Below are positions 1 through 7,822 of a stretch of DNA of 64,000 bases, piece by piece. The notes below the pieces were generated by a model, which ran no database searches, was not told the DNA's origin, and saw nothing but the letters and a program-made list of their open reading frames with translations. The translations under genes were made by a program, and so were the position numbers. Within the stretch, counting starts at the first letter, position 1. Each line of letters opens with the position of its first letter. The stretch comes from Phenylobacterium sp. (GTDB lineage: Bacteria > Pseudomonadota > Alphaproteobacteria > Caulobacterales > Caulobacteraceae): the NCBI RefSeq assembly GCF_025934275.1, contig NZ_JAICYI010000007.1, positions 1-64,000 of the forward strand. The letters are read 5' to 3'.

Positions 1-146
1 GCCGCCGGCTCGGCAGGCGTCCGTGCGGCGGGCTCGACCGGCGCCGGCCCGTCCTTGCTGGTGTCGATGTAGAGCGAGTCCTTCCTGGAGCAGGCGCCCA
101 CGAGCACCAGCCCCAGGAGGCTCGCCGCAAGGATCCGCCCCCGCAT
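1..146 (-). CDS. Small lipoprotein, 3' end outside window
   Basis: The visible N-terminus is a lipoprotein signal peptide: a short basic start (MRGR), a Leu/Ala/Val-rich core and a lipobox reading VGAC with the Cys near residue 19. The mature part seen so far (RKDSLYIDTSKDGPAPVEPA) is polar and Pro/Ala-rich. The ATG lies 22 nt after the desaturase stop and has GGAG 8 nt upstream, so it is the last visible gene of the minus-strand operon. It would be lipidated and membrane-anchored in the periplasm. The fold cannot be judged because most of the gene is missing; any role in exporting or placing the operon's product is inference. Confidence 0.7.
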   Translation of the reverse strand, partial: MRGRILAASLLGLVLVGACSRKDSLYIDTSKDGPAPVEPAARTPAEPA

Positions 147-168
147 CCTCAAAGCTCCGTCCCGAGTC

Positions 169-1098
169 TCAAATCGTAGCAGAATTCAGGCGTCGCGCCA
201 CCGGAACGCGCCAGCTCGACGGATCGAGGAAGCCGAGAAAATGCGCCGGCCCGATCACCCGGACGCCGGCCGCGGCCTGCTGGCCGGCGATTTCGGCGCG
301 CAGCCTGGCCATCTCGGTCCAGTGCTGCTTGGGTCGGTAGTGGTGCTCGGCGTGATAGCCGTTGTTGAGGAACAGGAGGTTGTAGACCGGCTCGTAGGTC
401 GAGACCCCGGTCGCCAGCGGGTTCGAGGGCTCCGCGCCGAGGTGCTCGTAATAGGCGATCAGGAAGGAGAGCGACTGGCCGAGATAGTAGAACGGCGCCA
501 GCACCAGCACGAACTCCCAGCGCAGGACGAGCAGCACCGCATAGACGCCGACCATGGCCCAGAACTCGTGCAGCGCCCGCTTCGCCTCGGCCGGCCGCTT
601 CCTGCCGATCTCGCGCGCCACGGTGAACGGATCGTCGTCGCGCCAGAAGCCCATCAGGACATAGGACAGCATCGGCTCGGCCCGGCCGCCCGCGCCGTTG
701 CGGTAGATCGAGATCGGATCGATCGTCCGGCCGCCGGCGTCTGGCCGGTCGGAGTTGCCGGCGTGGTGGCGCATGTGGACGTAGGCGTACATCGTCTGCG
801 GCACGCCGTTCTCCAGCGTCAGCGCAAACTCGGTGATCCGGTTGGCGAGCTTCGAGGTGAAGAACGGGTTGTGGATGAAGTTGTGGCTGACCGAATCCTG
901 GTTCCAGCCGATGGCGAAGGCGTAGAGCCCGGCGCCCAGGAGCCGCGCCGCCCAGGAGAGCTGCGGCCAGGCGAGGAAGAAGGCGACAAGCAGGCCAAGG
1001 TGCAGATAGACCAGCGCCGCGGGAATCGCGTCCCAGGCCGAATAGCGGAAGATCCGCCCGCCCGCCTTGCGCCTCGCCCGTGATCCGCCGGCCGCCAT
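169..1098 (-). CDS. Membrane fatty-acid desaturase/hydroxylase family protein
   Basis: A 309-residue integral membrane protein with the three histidine clusters of the di-iron desaturase superfamily: HNFIH (72-76), HMRHH (108-112) and HAEHH (249-253). Hydrophobic spans sit near 25-45, 50-65, 180-200 and 200-218. The family uses O2 and electrons from a redox partner to introduce a double bond or a hydroxyl into an acyl or lipid chain. It starts 12 nt after the ketosynthase stop, so it probably acts on the chain made by the ACP/ketosynthase pair, or on the finished lipid in the membrane. Whether it desaturates or hydroxylates cannot be told from the motifs. Confidence 0.85.
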   Translation of the reverse strand: MAAGGSRARRKAGGRIFRYSAWDAIPAALVYLHLGLLVAFFLAWPQLSWAARLLGAGLYAFAIGWNQDSVSHNFIHNPFFTSKLANRITEFALTLENGVPQTMYAYVHMRHHAGNSDRPDAGGRTIDPISIYRNGAGGRAEPMLSYVLMGFWRDDDPFTVAREIGRKRPAEAKRALHEFWAMVGVYAVLLVLRWEFVLVLAPFYYLGQSLSFLIAYYEHLGAEPSNPLATGVSTYEPVYNLLFLNNGYHAEHHYRPKQHWTEMARLRAEIAGQQAAAGVRVIGPAHFLGFLDPSSWRVPVARRLNSATI

Positions 1099-1110
1099 GG
1101 TGTTCCGATC

Positions 1111-2340
1111 CTAGGCCGCGAACGCCATGGAGACGTTCAGACCCCCGAACGCGAAGGCGTTGACCAGCGCATGCCGGGCGCCGATCGGCCTGACCTGCCC
1201 GACCACCACGTCCACGCCGTCGCACTCGGGATCGGGGGTGTTGTAGTTCAGCACCGGCGGCGCGAGCCCGGCCTTCAGCGCCTGCAGCGCGATCACCGCC
1301 TGCAGGGCGGCCGAGCCGCCGATCAGGTGGCCGTGGGCGCTCTTGGTGGCGATCACCGGATGGCGCGTCGCCCGCTCGCCGAACACCGCCCTGATCGAGG
1401 CCGCCTCGTTCTTGTCGTTGAGCGGCGTGCCGGTGCCGTGCGCCGAGATCAGCACCTCCTCGGCCTCGGCCAGTCCCGCCGCCGCCACCGCCTGGCGCAT
1501 CGCGCCCGAAGTGCCTGCCAGGGACGGTTGGGTGAGATGGAAGGCGTCGGAGGTCATGCCGGCCCCCAGGTACTCGCCGAGGATCGGCGCGCCCCGCGCC
1601 TCGGCGTGGCGCATGTCCTCCAGGATCAGCGCCGCCCCGCCGTCGCCCATCACCATGCCGTCGCGGTCCCTGGAGAACGGCCGGCAGGTCTCGCCCGCGA
1701 GCGCCTGGATCGCCTGCCAGCCGGACATGCAGCCCGGCGTCGCGATCGCCTCGGAGCCGCCGACCACGGCCACGTCCGCCTGGCCCGAGGCGATCAGCCC
1801 CGCACCCTGCACGATGGCGTGCGCCGAGGAGGCGCAGGCCGAGGAGGTGGCGAACACCGGCCCGTGGACGCCGAACTGCATGGCGACCGCGCTGACCCCG
1901 CCGGAAACCATGATCTTCGGCACCGTGGCCGGATGCACCCGCGGGCTCTTCAGGCCGAAGAACCGCTCGTAGCTCTTCTCCAGCGTCTCCTGGCCGCCCT
2001 GGCCGTGGCCCAGCACGACGGCGGTCCGCTGGTCGAGCACGGGGCTGTCCAACAGGTCCGCCGCCTCCAGCGCCTCGGCCGCCGCGCAGAGCGCGATCAG
2101 CGCGAAGCGGTCCAGGAGACCCGAGACTTTGCGGCCGTGCTTGGCCTCGAAGGCGGCCTGGAAACCATCCGGCGTCAGCGCCGCGGGCAGGCTCACCGGC
2201 TCCGGCCCATGCTGGCCGCCGTCGAACAGGTGAGGGCCGATCGCCGAGCGGCCCTCGCGCGCGGCGTCCCAGTTGGCCGCGGCCGTGGTCCCCAGCGCGG
2301 AGACCGCGCCCAGGCCGGTGATGGCGATGCGTCGGCCCAT
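1111..2340 (-). CDS. Beta-ketoacyl-ACP synthase, FabF-like
   Basis: A 409-residue condensing enzyme beginning with the usual MGRRIAITGLGAVSALG. The complete catalytic set is present: Cys169 in SSACASS, His301 in HGTGTPLND and His338 in KSAHGHLIGG with Lys333. It should therefore do decarboxylative Claisen condensation on an ACP-bound chain. Its ATG overlaps the ACP stop codon by one base (TGATG), which implies coupled synthesis of the two. The active-site neighbourhoods are more divergent than in housekeeping FabF (SSACASS for TACASG, KSAHGH for KSxxGH), and the operon context points to a dedicated pathway. It could also be a chain-initiating or single-extension enzyme. Confidence 0.9.
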   Translation of the reverse strand: MGRRIAITGLGAVSALGTTAAANWDAAREGRSAIGPHLFDGGQHGPEPVSLPAALTPDGFQAAFEAKHGRKVSGLLDRFALIALCAAAEALEAADLLDSPVLDQRTAVVLGHGQGGQETLEKSYERFFGLKSPRVHPATVPKIMVSGGVSAVAMQFGVHGPVFATSSACASSAHAIVQGAGLIASGQADVAVVGGSEAIATPGCMSGWQAIQALAGETCRPFSRDRDGMVMGDGGAALILEDMRHAEARGAPILGEYLGAGMTSDAFHLTQPSLAGTSGAMRQAVAAAGLAEAEEVLISAHGTGTPLNDKNEAASIRAVFGERATRHPVIATKSAHGHLIGGSAALQAVIALQALKAGLAPPVLNYNTPDPECDGVDVVVGQVRPIGARHALVNAFAFGGLNVSMAFAA

Positions 2341-2588
2341 CAGGCGGCCGCCTCGGCGTTGATCCGCGACAACAGGAAGTCGAGCATCTCGCCGAGCGTG
2401 CTCATCTGCGGCATGTCGCCTTCCTCGATGACCACGCCGTAGGTCTCCTCGAGCTCGAACAGCATGGAGATCACGTCCAGCGAGGAGATGCCGAGGTCTT
2501 CCAGCGTCGCGTCGCGCGTCAGCTTCTCGCGGTCGATGATGGCCTCCTTGGAGATCAGGTCGAGGAGGTCGGATTCGGTGGCTTTCAT
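2340..2588 (-). CDS. Acyl carrier protein
   Basis: An 82-residue acidic four-helix carrier protein. The phosphopantetheine attachment site is Ser36 in LGISSLDVISMLFELEE, followed by the acidic recognition helix. It carries acyl thioesters for the adjacent ketosynthase, whose start codon overlaps its stop. AGGA lies about 8 nt before the ATG. It replaces the usual DSL motif with SSL, so it is unlikely to be the housekeeping AcpP and is probably a pathway-specific carrier. About 124 nt separate it from the upstream SMR gene, the longest gap in the operon, so an internal promoter is possible; I do not see a clear one. Confidence 0.92.
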   Translation of the reverse strand: MKATESDLLDLISKEAIIDREKLTRDATLEDLGISSLDVISMLFELEETYGVVIEEGDMPQMSTLGEMLDFLLSRINAEAAA

Positions 2589-2712
2589 CTAAGGGGTCCT
2601 GCGGACGCGACGCCGGGCTCGCCCGGCGATCGGGAAAAAAGCGCATAGCGCGCGGGCGCACCGCGCGCCACGGGCGCGGCGGATTGAAGGCGCGGATGAG
2701 CGGCCGATCGCC

Positions 2713-3126
2713 TCATGCGTCGGCCTCCGGCTCGCCCTCGCCCAGGAGCCAGACGCCGGCCAGTATGGCGGCGCCGCCGAGCGCCTCGGCCAGCGTGACC
2801 GGTTCGCCGAACGCCGTCCAGCCGAGCGCGATCACCAGGATGTAGCCCAGCGCGGTCATCGGGAAGGCGGCGCTCAGGGTTAGGTTCGAGAGCACGATCA
2901 TCCAGGCCGAGAAGGTGACGATCTCGCAGCCGATCCAGGCCTCGACCCAGGGCGAGCGGATCGCCGCAGCGAGCCAGGAGAGGCCGAACGCCCGGCCCAT
3001 CAGCGCCTGCGCCGTGCGCTCGGCCAGGTACTGGTTGACCGCCCCCATCAGCGGCATGACCAGCCACAGGAGCGGCCGCACGGCGCGCGGCAACGGCAGG
3101 CTCCGGTGGGCCGCCGCGACGGTCAT
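2713..3126 (-). CDS. SMR/EamA-type small membrane transporter subunit (second)
   Basis: A 137-residue protein with about four hydrophobic segments (roughly 17-35, 45-75, 80-105 and 112-130) and the C-terminal pattern of the DMT/SMR superfamily (SAAFPMTALGYILVIALG, then an E and a Gly-rich last helix). Its ATG overlaps the stop of the acyltransferase gene by 4 nt (ATGA). With the other small transporter in the operon (5114-5485) it resembles heterodimeric flippase pairs such as ArnE/ArnF, which move lipid-linked sugars across the inner membrane. The pairing and the substrate are inference; the family alone would also allow drug or metabolite export. Confidence 0.7.
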   Translation of the reverse strand: MTVAAAHRSLPLPRAVRPLLWLVMPLMGAVNQYLAERTAQALMGRAFGLSWLAAAIRSPWVEAWIGCEIVTFSAWMIVLSNLTLSAAFPMTALGYILVIALGWTAFGEPVTLAEALGGAAILAGVWLLGEGEPEADA

Positions 3127-4250
3127 GCCGCCCCCCGGACCGGAACGGGATCCTCGGCCAGCAGCGGCGCGGCCCAGGCCAGCGCGCGGTTCACCAGCGG
3201 CCGGCGATGGCGGAAGTACATGTCCGCCCCGACCAGCCGCGAGCCCAGCCTGAGCTTGCTCTCATAGCCCGCCTGGCCGCTCTGGTAGCGGACGAGGCCG
3301 CGCTCCAGGCAGAGCCGCACATTGGTGAACCAGCTCACGAAGTAGAGGTTGAACGCCGGGCCACGGGCGCTCTCCATGCAGAAGAATTTGTCGAGCAGGG
3401 TCGTCCCGTCGGTCAGCAGCAGGTTGAAGCCGATCAGCGCCTCGCCCGCCCAGTAGAGGACGCAGAGCGCCCGCTCGCCCATCTGCCGCAGGACGCCGCT
3501 GAAATAGCCGGCGGTCAGGTCCTCGAACTGCAGGTCGGAACGCGCGCGGGTCTGGCGGTAGAGCTCGAGGATCCGCGGCTCGAGGCCCGCGAGGTCGTGC
3601 GCCACCTCGATGCGCAGCCGCGGCAGCACCTTCAGCTTGCGACGCATGTCCTTGCGCGTGGCCGGGCTGAGGCCGGCGAGATAGCCGTCGAGGTCGGGGA
3701 AAGCGATCGCCAGCTCGGCGGTGGGCATCCCCGGCGCCGGCTGATAGCCGATCGCGCCGGTCGCAGCCCGCCAGAGGCCGCGCTCGGCGGCCGGCGCGTC
3801 CTTGATCGCCAGCAGCCAGCCGCCCTCCTGCGCCGCCGCGGCCTCGAAGGCCTGCAGCAGGGCGAGCAGGACCTGCGCTCGGCCCTCGGCGGCCAGCTCC
3901 GGCGCAAAGCCCAGGCCCACGTCCTCCGTGCACGGCGAGCCGAGGCAGGCCATCCGCACGGTGAACGCCCGCGAGGCGACCTTGCGCGTGGCCGCCACCA
4001 GCCCGCGCCCGAGGCCCGACAGCGTGGTGTCCAAAGAGTAGTCGGTGAAGAACCCCGGGACGGTCGCGACCACGCGCCCGCCCTGCTCGGCGAGGACGTA
4101 GCGCCAGTCGAACCCCGCCAGTCCCGCCGCCTCCACCGCCGCCAGGTAGTCGAAGCCCTCCAGCGCGCCGGCGTGGCAGGCCCCCCAGGCCTCGCGGCCG
4201 ATCTCGTGGATCGAGCGGACGACGCGCGCCTCAAGACCGGGTTCAGGCAT
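3123..4250 (-). CDS. FemAB/BioF2-like GNAT-fold acyltransferase
   Basis: A 375-residue soluble protein with the double-GNAT look of FemAB/CelD-type transferases. An N-terminal half with the pattern GRVVATVPGF is followed by LSPATRKDMRRKLKVL, the basic segment typical of these proteins, and a C-terminal GNAT half (EALIGFNLLLTDG, then FNLYFVSWF). Members transfer aminoacyl or acyl groups to amines in envelope or lipid synthesis. It starts 8 nt inside the end of the Cys-hydrolase gene and ends 4 nt inside the next transporter gene, so it belongs to the same pathway. A role in joining an acyl group to the amine made upstream is inference; the acyl donor is unknown. Confidence 0.7.
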   Translation of the reverse strand: MPEPGLEARVVRSIHEIGREAWGACHAGALEGFDYLAAVEAAGLAGFDWRYVLAEQGGRVVATVPGFFTDYSLDTTLSGLGRGLVAATRKVASRAFTVRMACLGSPCTEDVGLGFAPELAAEGRAQVLLALLQAFEAAAAQEGGWLLAIKDAPAAERGLWRAATGAIGYQPAPGMPTAELAIAFPDLDGYLAGLSPATRKDMRRKLKVLPRLRIEVAHDLAGLEPRILELYRQTRARSDLQFEDLTAGYFSGVLRQMGERALCVLYWAGEALIGFNLLLTDGTTLLDKFFCMESARGPAFNLYFVSWFTNVRLCLERGLVRYQSGQAGYESKLRLGSRLVGADMYFRHRRPLVNRALAWAAPLLAEDPVPVRGAA

Positions 4251-5109
4251 CGGCGGCCTCGCGCAGCGGCCGGGGATCGCGCCGCGGCGCCGGCGGCGCG
4301 CCGCAGAAGTCGGCGGTGAGCTCGCCCACCAGGTCCCGTTGCCGATCGACGTGGATCATGTGGTAGCAGTCGTCCAGCAGGTGCAGCCGGACCGGGCCGC
4401 CCAGCACCTTCCGCAGCCGGTAGGCGTTGCGCGGATGGCTCATGTCGTCGTCGCGCGCGTGCAGGATCAGCGTCGGCTGGTGGATCAGAGGCCCCACCGC
4501 GTCGAGGTGGTCGGCGAGCCAGTGCATCTCGGCCATGGCGCCCAGCGGCACGCGGTCCAGCGCGCCCGGGATCACCGCGCCCTGCGCCGCGGCCATGCCG
4601 TCGCGCAGCCGCTCGTCCTTCAGGCCGAACGGATAGGGCTCGACGAAGCTCAGCCGGCGCACCAGCGGCAAGCCCGCGAACGGCTCCACGAGCGGCCGGA
4701 CGCCGGAATACCAGCGCTTCATGTTCCAGCCGTCGTACTTGTAGGTCATCGAATAGACCGCCACGCCGGCGACCGACGGGTCCTCGGCCGCCAGCGCCAG
4801 GCCGAGCGCGCCGCCCACGCAGATGCCGGCGATGAACACCTCGTCGTGGTCGGCCCTCAACCCGCGGTAGGCCGCGCGCACCGAGCCCAGCCAGTCCTGC
4901 CAGGTGGTCTGCAGCAGGGTGGGTTCGTCCACCCCGTGGCCGGCGAGCAGCGGGGCGGCCACCGACAGCCCCCGCCGGTGCAGCCGCTTGGCCAGGAACT
5001 TCATCTCGCCGGGCGCGCCGGTCATCCCGTGCACCAGCAGCACGGCCTTGCCGAGTCCGCCCGTCAGCCGGAAGCTCAGGTCGCGGGTCGGGAGCTTGAA
5101 GTGCGTCAT
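4243..5109 (-). CDS. Alpha/beta hydrolase with cysteine nucleophile
   Basis: A 288-residue alpha/beta-hydrolase of the carboxylesterase/monoglyceride lipase type. An oxyanion loop (LLVHGMTGAPGEM) precedes the nucleophile elbow GICVGG, where Cys97 (TGC, 4819-4821) replaces the normal Ser. The acid is likely the Asp cluster of LHARDDDMSHP and the base the His of CYHMIHVDR. Cys elbows are known in PHA synthases and dienelactone hydrolases, where an acyl-thioester intermediate is transferred or attacked. Placed between an aminotransferase and an ACP/ketosynthase pair, it may offload or transfer acyl groups instead of acting as a simple esterase; that is inference. No signal peptide, so cytoplasmic. 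Confidence 0.8.
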   Translation of the reverse strand: MTHFKLPTRDLSFRLTGGLGKAVLLVHGMTGAPGEMKFLAKRLHRRGLSVAAPLLAGHGVDEPTLLQTTWQDWLGSVRAAYRGLRADHDEVFIAGICVGGALGLALAAEDPSVAGVAVYSMTYKYDGWNMKRWYSGVRPLVEPFAGLPLVRRLSFVEPYPFGLKDERLRDGMAAAQGAVIPGALDRVPLGAMAEMHWLADHLDAVGPLIHQPTLILHARDDDMSHPRNAYRLRKVLGGPVRLHLLDDCYHMIHVDRQRDLVGELTADFCGAPPAPRRDPRPLREAADA

Positions 5110-5113
5110 GCGC

Positions 5114-5485
5114 CTAGGCTCCCGAGACGCCGACGCAGATGACGCCGCCGAAGATCAGCAGCGCGCCCAGCTTTTGCCGCGGCGTCATCTTCTCCTTGAG
5201 CAGGACGAGCCCCGCGAGCGGCACGGTCGCGTAGGTCGCGGTCATCACCGGATAGGCCATGCTGAGCGGCGCCCGCTGCAGGACGTGAACCCAGGCGATG
5301 CTCTCGACCGCCCACAGCACGAGGCCCAGCCAGATCAGCGGCTGCAGCGCCACCCCGCGGACGAACCCGGGCGCGGCCTCCGCGCGGGCCGTCCCCGCCT
5401 TGAAGGCGAGCTGCTGCACGGTCTCGGCCGCGATGCAGAACGCCAGCAGCGCGAGCGCCGTGGGGACCAGCCTCGCCGCCGTCAC
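5114..5485 (-). CDS. SMR/EamA-type small membrane transporter subunit (first)
   Basis: A 123-residue protein with four hydrophobic helices (about 8-25, 45-63, 72-92 and 100-122) and the SMR/EamA signature APLSMAYPVMTATYATVPL followed by LLKEKMTPRQKLGALLIFGG. I start it at a GTG that overlaps the upstream stop (GTGA), because GGAG lies 8 nt before it and the protein then begins just before the first helix. Half-size transporters of this type work as homo- or heterodimers; the partner is probably the 137-residue protein at 2713-3126. ArnE/ArnF-like lipid flipping is the most attractive role in this operon, but cation-drug export is the alternative. Confidence 0.75.
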   Translation of the reverse strand: MTAARLVPTALALLAFCIAAETVQQLAFKAGTARAEAAPGFVRGVALQPLIWLGLVLWAVESIAWVHVLQRAPLSMAYPVMTATYATVPLAGLVLLKEKMTPRQKLGALLIFGGVICVGVSGA

Positions 5486-6402
5486 GAGGGCAGCTCCGTG
5501 AAGAACGCCAGCAGCCTGAGATTCACCGCCTCGTTGATCGCCCGCGCGCCGGCCGCCGCGGGCCGGCGCCAGGGCTGGTCGATGAGCGCCTCGCCCTGTT
5601 TCAGCAGATACGCCGCCGGCCCGCCACCATAGACCGCCTTCGACCAGTCGCCGACCACGTCGGCCCCGATCAGCCTGCGCCCGGCCGCCGCGCAGGCGAT
5701 GGCGGTCATCACGAACTCGAGGCTGGCCTGGCCCTGGTCCCAGTTGGTGACCGCCTCGGCCGGCCGCAGCACGTCCTTGTCGATCGTCACGTAGATCGCC
5801 CGGGTCGGGATCGCCGCCTCCAGCCGGGTGAAGAACGCCCGCTCGCCAAGCGCGGCGATCGTCGGCCAGGCGCGGCCTTCCAGCGCCACCTCCGCAGCCC
5901 CGTCCGGCGCGGTCCAGGCGAACAGGTCGAGGCGGTCCTCGGCGATCAGCGCCAGGTCGCCCTCGCGCGAGCGGGCGCGGCCGATGTCGGGGCTTGTGAC
6001 GCCGATTGTGACCACGCGAGCCACGCCCGGCAGCCGCGCGGCGCGGCCGACCCACGAGCCGCAGTGGCGGCCCTGGGCGAAGCGCACCCAGTCCGGGTGG
6101 TTGTCGAAGTGCAGAACCGTCACCGGCTCGTCGGCCACGGCCGCGGCCCGCGCCAGCAGCAGCGGCGTCACATGGTGGAAGTCGCCGGAGCCGGCGAACA
6201 CCACCTCCGCCTCGCCGCGCGGCGCAAGCTCCGAGGCGAGCCGGTCGCGCAGCGCCTCCAGCGTCGCCTCGCGGCCCCAAAGCCTCAGCGGCGGCCCCAG
6301 CTCGCGGGCCGCCAGAACGCGCCCGCCCGCCGCCAGCACCTGGGCGGTCAGCTCCGGCTGGTTCTCCAGCGCATCGTCGAGTTGCAGGAGGGCGGCGCGC
6401 AT
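5482..6402 (-). CDS. Ureohydrolase (arginase/agmatinase)-fold protein
   Basis: A 306-residue divergent member of the arginase superfamily. The metal-ligand pattern is kept: GDFHH (73-77) in place of GGDHS, HFDNHPDW with Asp100, His102 and Asp104, and TIDKDVL with Asp208 and Asp210. The binuclear Mn site is thus probably intact, so hydrolysis of a guanidino, formimino or amide group is possible; the substrate loops look unlike arginase or agmatinase. It begins 8 nt after the aminotransferase stop and is followed by an overlapping transporter gene. It could remove an amidino group from the amine made by the aminotransferase, or be a deacetylase-like enzyme; neither is shown. Confidence 0.75.
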   Translation of the reverse strand: MRAALLQLDDALENQPELTAQVLAAGGRVLAARELGPPLRLWGREATLEALRDRLASELAPRGEAEVVFAGSGDFHHVTPLLLARAAAVADEPVTVLHFDNHPDWVRFAQGRHCGSWVGRAARLPGVARVVTIGVTSPDIGRARSREGDLALIAEDRLDLFAWTAPDGAAEVALEGRAWPTIAALGERAFFTRLEAAIPTRAIYVTIDKDVLRPAEAVTNWDQGQASLEFVMTAIACAAAGRRLIGADVVGDWSKAVYGGGPAAYLLKQGEALIDQPWRRPAAAGARAINEAVNLRLLAFFTELPS

Positions 6403-6410
6403 GCTGGCGA

Positions 6411-7808
6411 TCAGGCTGCGCAGCGCCTCAGAAGGTGGTCGAGCAGGCGCAGGCCCAGGTCGATCTCTTCCTTGGTGATGTGCAGCGAGGGCGCGAGCGT
6501 GATGACGTTCTTGTGGTAGCCGCCGACGTCGAGCACCAGGCCGCAGGTCTTGCCGCCGCCGGCGTCGAGGTCGCCCTTCATCCCCTCCTCGGCCATCCGG
6601 TCGAGCAGCGCCTTGGCCGGCGTCCAGCCGTCCGCCTCGCAGATCTCGGCGCGCAGGGCGAGCCCCAGCCCGTCGACGTCGCCGATCTGCGGCCACCGGC
6701 TCTGCAGCTCCTTCAGCCCGTCCAGGAAATAGGCGCCCTTCTCCGCCACCGAGGTCGCGTAGTCGCCCTCGGCCAGCATCTTCATCACCTCCAGCCCCAC
6801 GGCGGTGCCCATCGGATTGGAGTTGAAGGTCGAGTGCGTCGAGCCCGGCGGGAACACCTCGGGATTGATCAGCGCCTCGCGCGCCCAGAGGCCCGACAGC
6901 GGGTTGAGCCCGTTGGTGAGCGCCTTGCCGAACACCAGCACGTCCGGCTCGACACCGAAGTGCTCGATGGACCAGAGCTTGCCGGTCCGGAAGAAGCCCA
7001 TCTGGATCTCGTCGACGACCAGCAGGATGCCGTAGCGGTCCAGCACCTTCTTCAGCTCGACGAAGAAGTTCTTCGGCGGCACGACGTAGCCGCCCGTGCC
7101 CTGGATCGGCTCGACGTAGAAGGCCGCGAACTCCGCCTGGCCGGTCTTGGTGTCCAAGACGCCGTTGTACTCGGTCTCGAACAGCCGGGCGAACTTGGCC
7201 ACGCAGTGCGCGCCGTACTCCTCCTTGCTCATGCCCTTGGGCCCGCGGAAGTGGTACGGGAACTCGATGAACTGGGCCCGCTCGCCGAAGTGGCCGTAGC
7301 GGCGCCGGTAGCGGTAGGACGAGGTGATCGCCGAGGCGCCCAGGGTGCGGCCGTGGTAGCCGCCCTCGAAGGCGAACATCAGGCTCTTCCCGCCGCAGGC
7401 GTTGCGCACCAGCTTGAGCGAGTCCTCGACCGCCTGGGCGCCGCCGACGTTGAAGTGCACGCGGCCCTTGGCCCCGAACTTCCGCTCGGCGTCCTGGGCG
7501 ATGATCGCGGCGAGCTCGACCTTCTCGCGATGCAGGTACTGGGAGGCGACCTGCGGCAGGGTGTCGAGCTGGCGCTTGGCGACCGCATTCAGCCGCGGAT
7601 TGCGGTAGCCGAAGTTGACCGCCGAGTACCACATCTGCAGGTCGAGGAACTCGCGGCCCTCGGCGTCGTACAGATAGGAGCCGTCGCAGCCGGCGAAGAA
7701 CTTGGGTTCGGGCAGGTAGTGCACCGTGTCGCCGAAGGAGCAGTAGGTCTCCTCCAGGCGTCGCAGTTCGGCTTCGTCCGCGGCGGGGGCGAGCGGCGCG
7801 TCGTACAT
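6411..7808 (-). CDS. Class III PLP-dependent aminotransferase
   Basis: A 465-residue fold-type I enzyme of the ornithine/GABA aminotransferase class. It has the PLP Lys295 in VFGKALTNG, Asp266 in VVDEIQMGFFRTG, the phosphate-binding GGAQAVED and YHGRTLGASA. The ATG at 7808 is chosen because AAGGAG sits 10 nt upstream; reading further upstream in this frame would overlap the HAD phosphatase. Such enzymes move the distal amino group of diamines or omega-amino acids, and a branch acts on amino-alcohol phosphates. With a HAD phosphatase before it and a ureohydrolase-like protein after it, it probably makes the amine part of the operon's product. The substrate is unknown. Confidence 0.9.
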   Translation of the reverse strand: MYDAPLAPAADEAELRRLEETYCSFGDTVHYLPEPKFFAGCDGSYLYDAEGREFLDLQMWYSAVNFGYRNPRLNAVAKRQLDTLPQVASQYLHREKVELAAIIAQDAERKFGAKGRVHFNVGGAQAVEDSLKLVRNACGGKSLMFAFEGGYHGRTLGASAITSSYRYRRRYGHFGERAQFIEFPYHFRGPKGMSKEEYGAHCVAKFARLFETEYNGVLDTKTGQAEFAAFYVEPIQGTGGYVVPPKNFFVELKKVLDRYGILLVVDEIQMGFFRTGKLWSIEHFGVEPDVLVFGKALTNGLNPLSGLWAREALINPEVFPPGSTHSTFNSNPMGTAVGLEVMKMLAEGDYATSVAEKGAYFLDGLKELQSRWPQIGDVDGLGLALRAEICEADGWTPAKALLDRMAEEGMKGDLDAGGGKTCGLVLDVGGYHKNVITLAPSLHITKEEIDLGLRLLDHLLRRCAA

Positions 7809-7822
7809 GCTGTCGGAACTCC

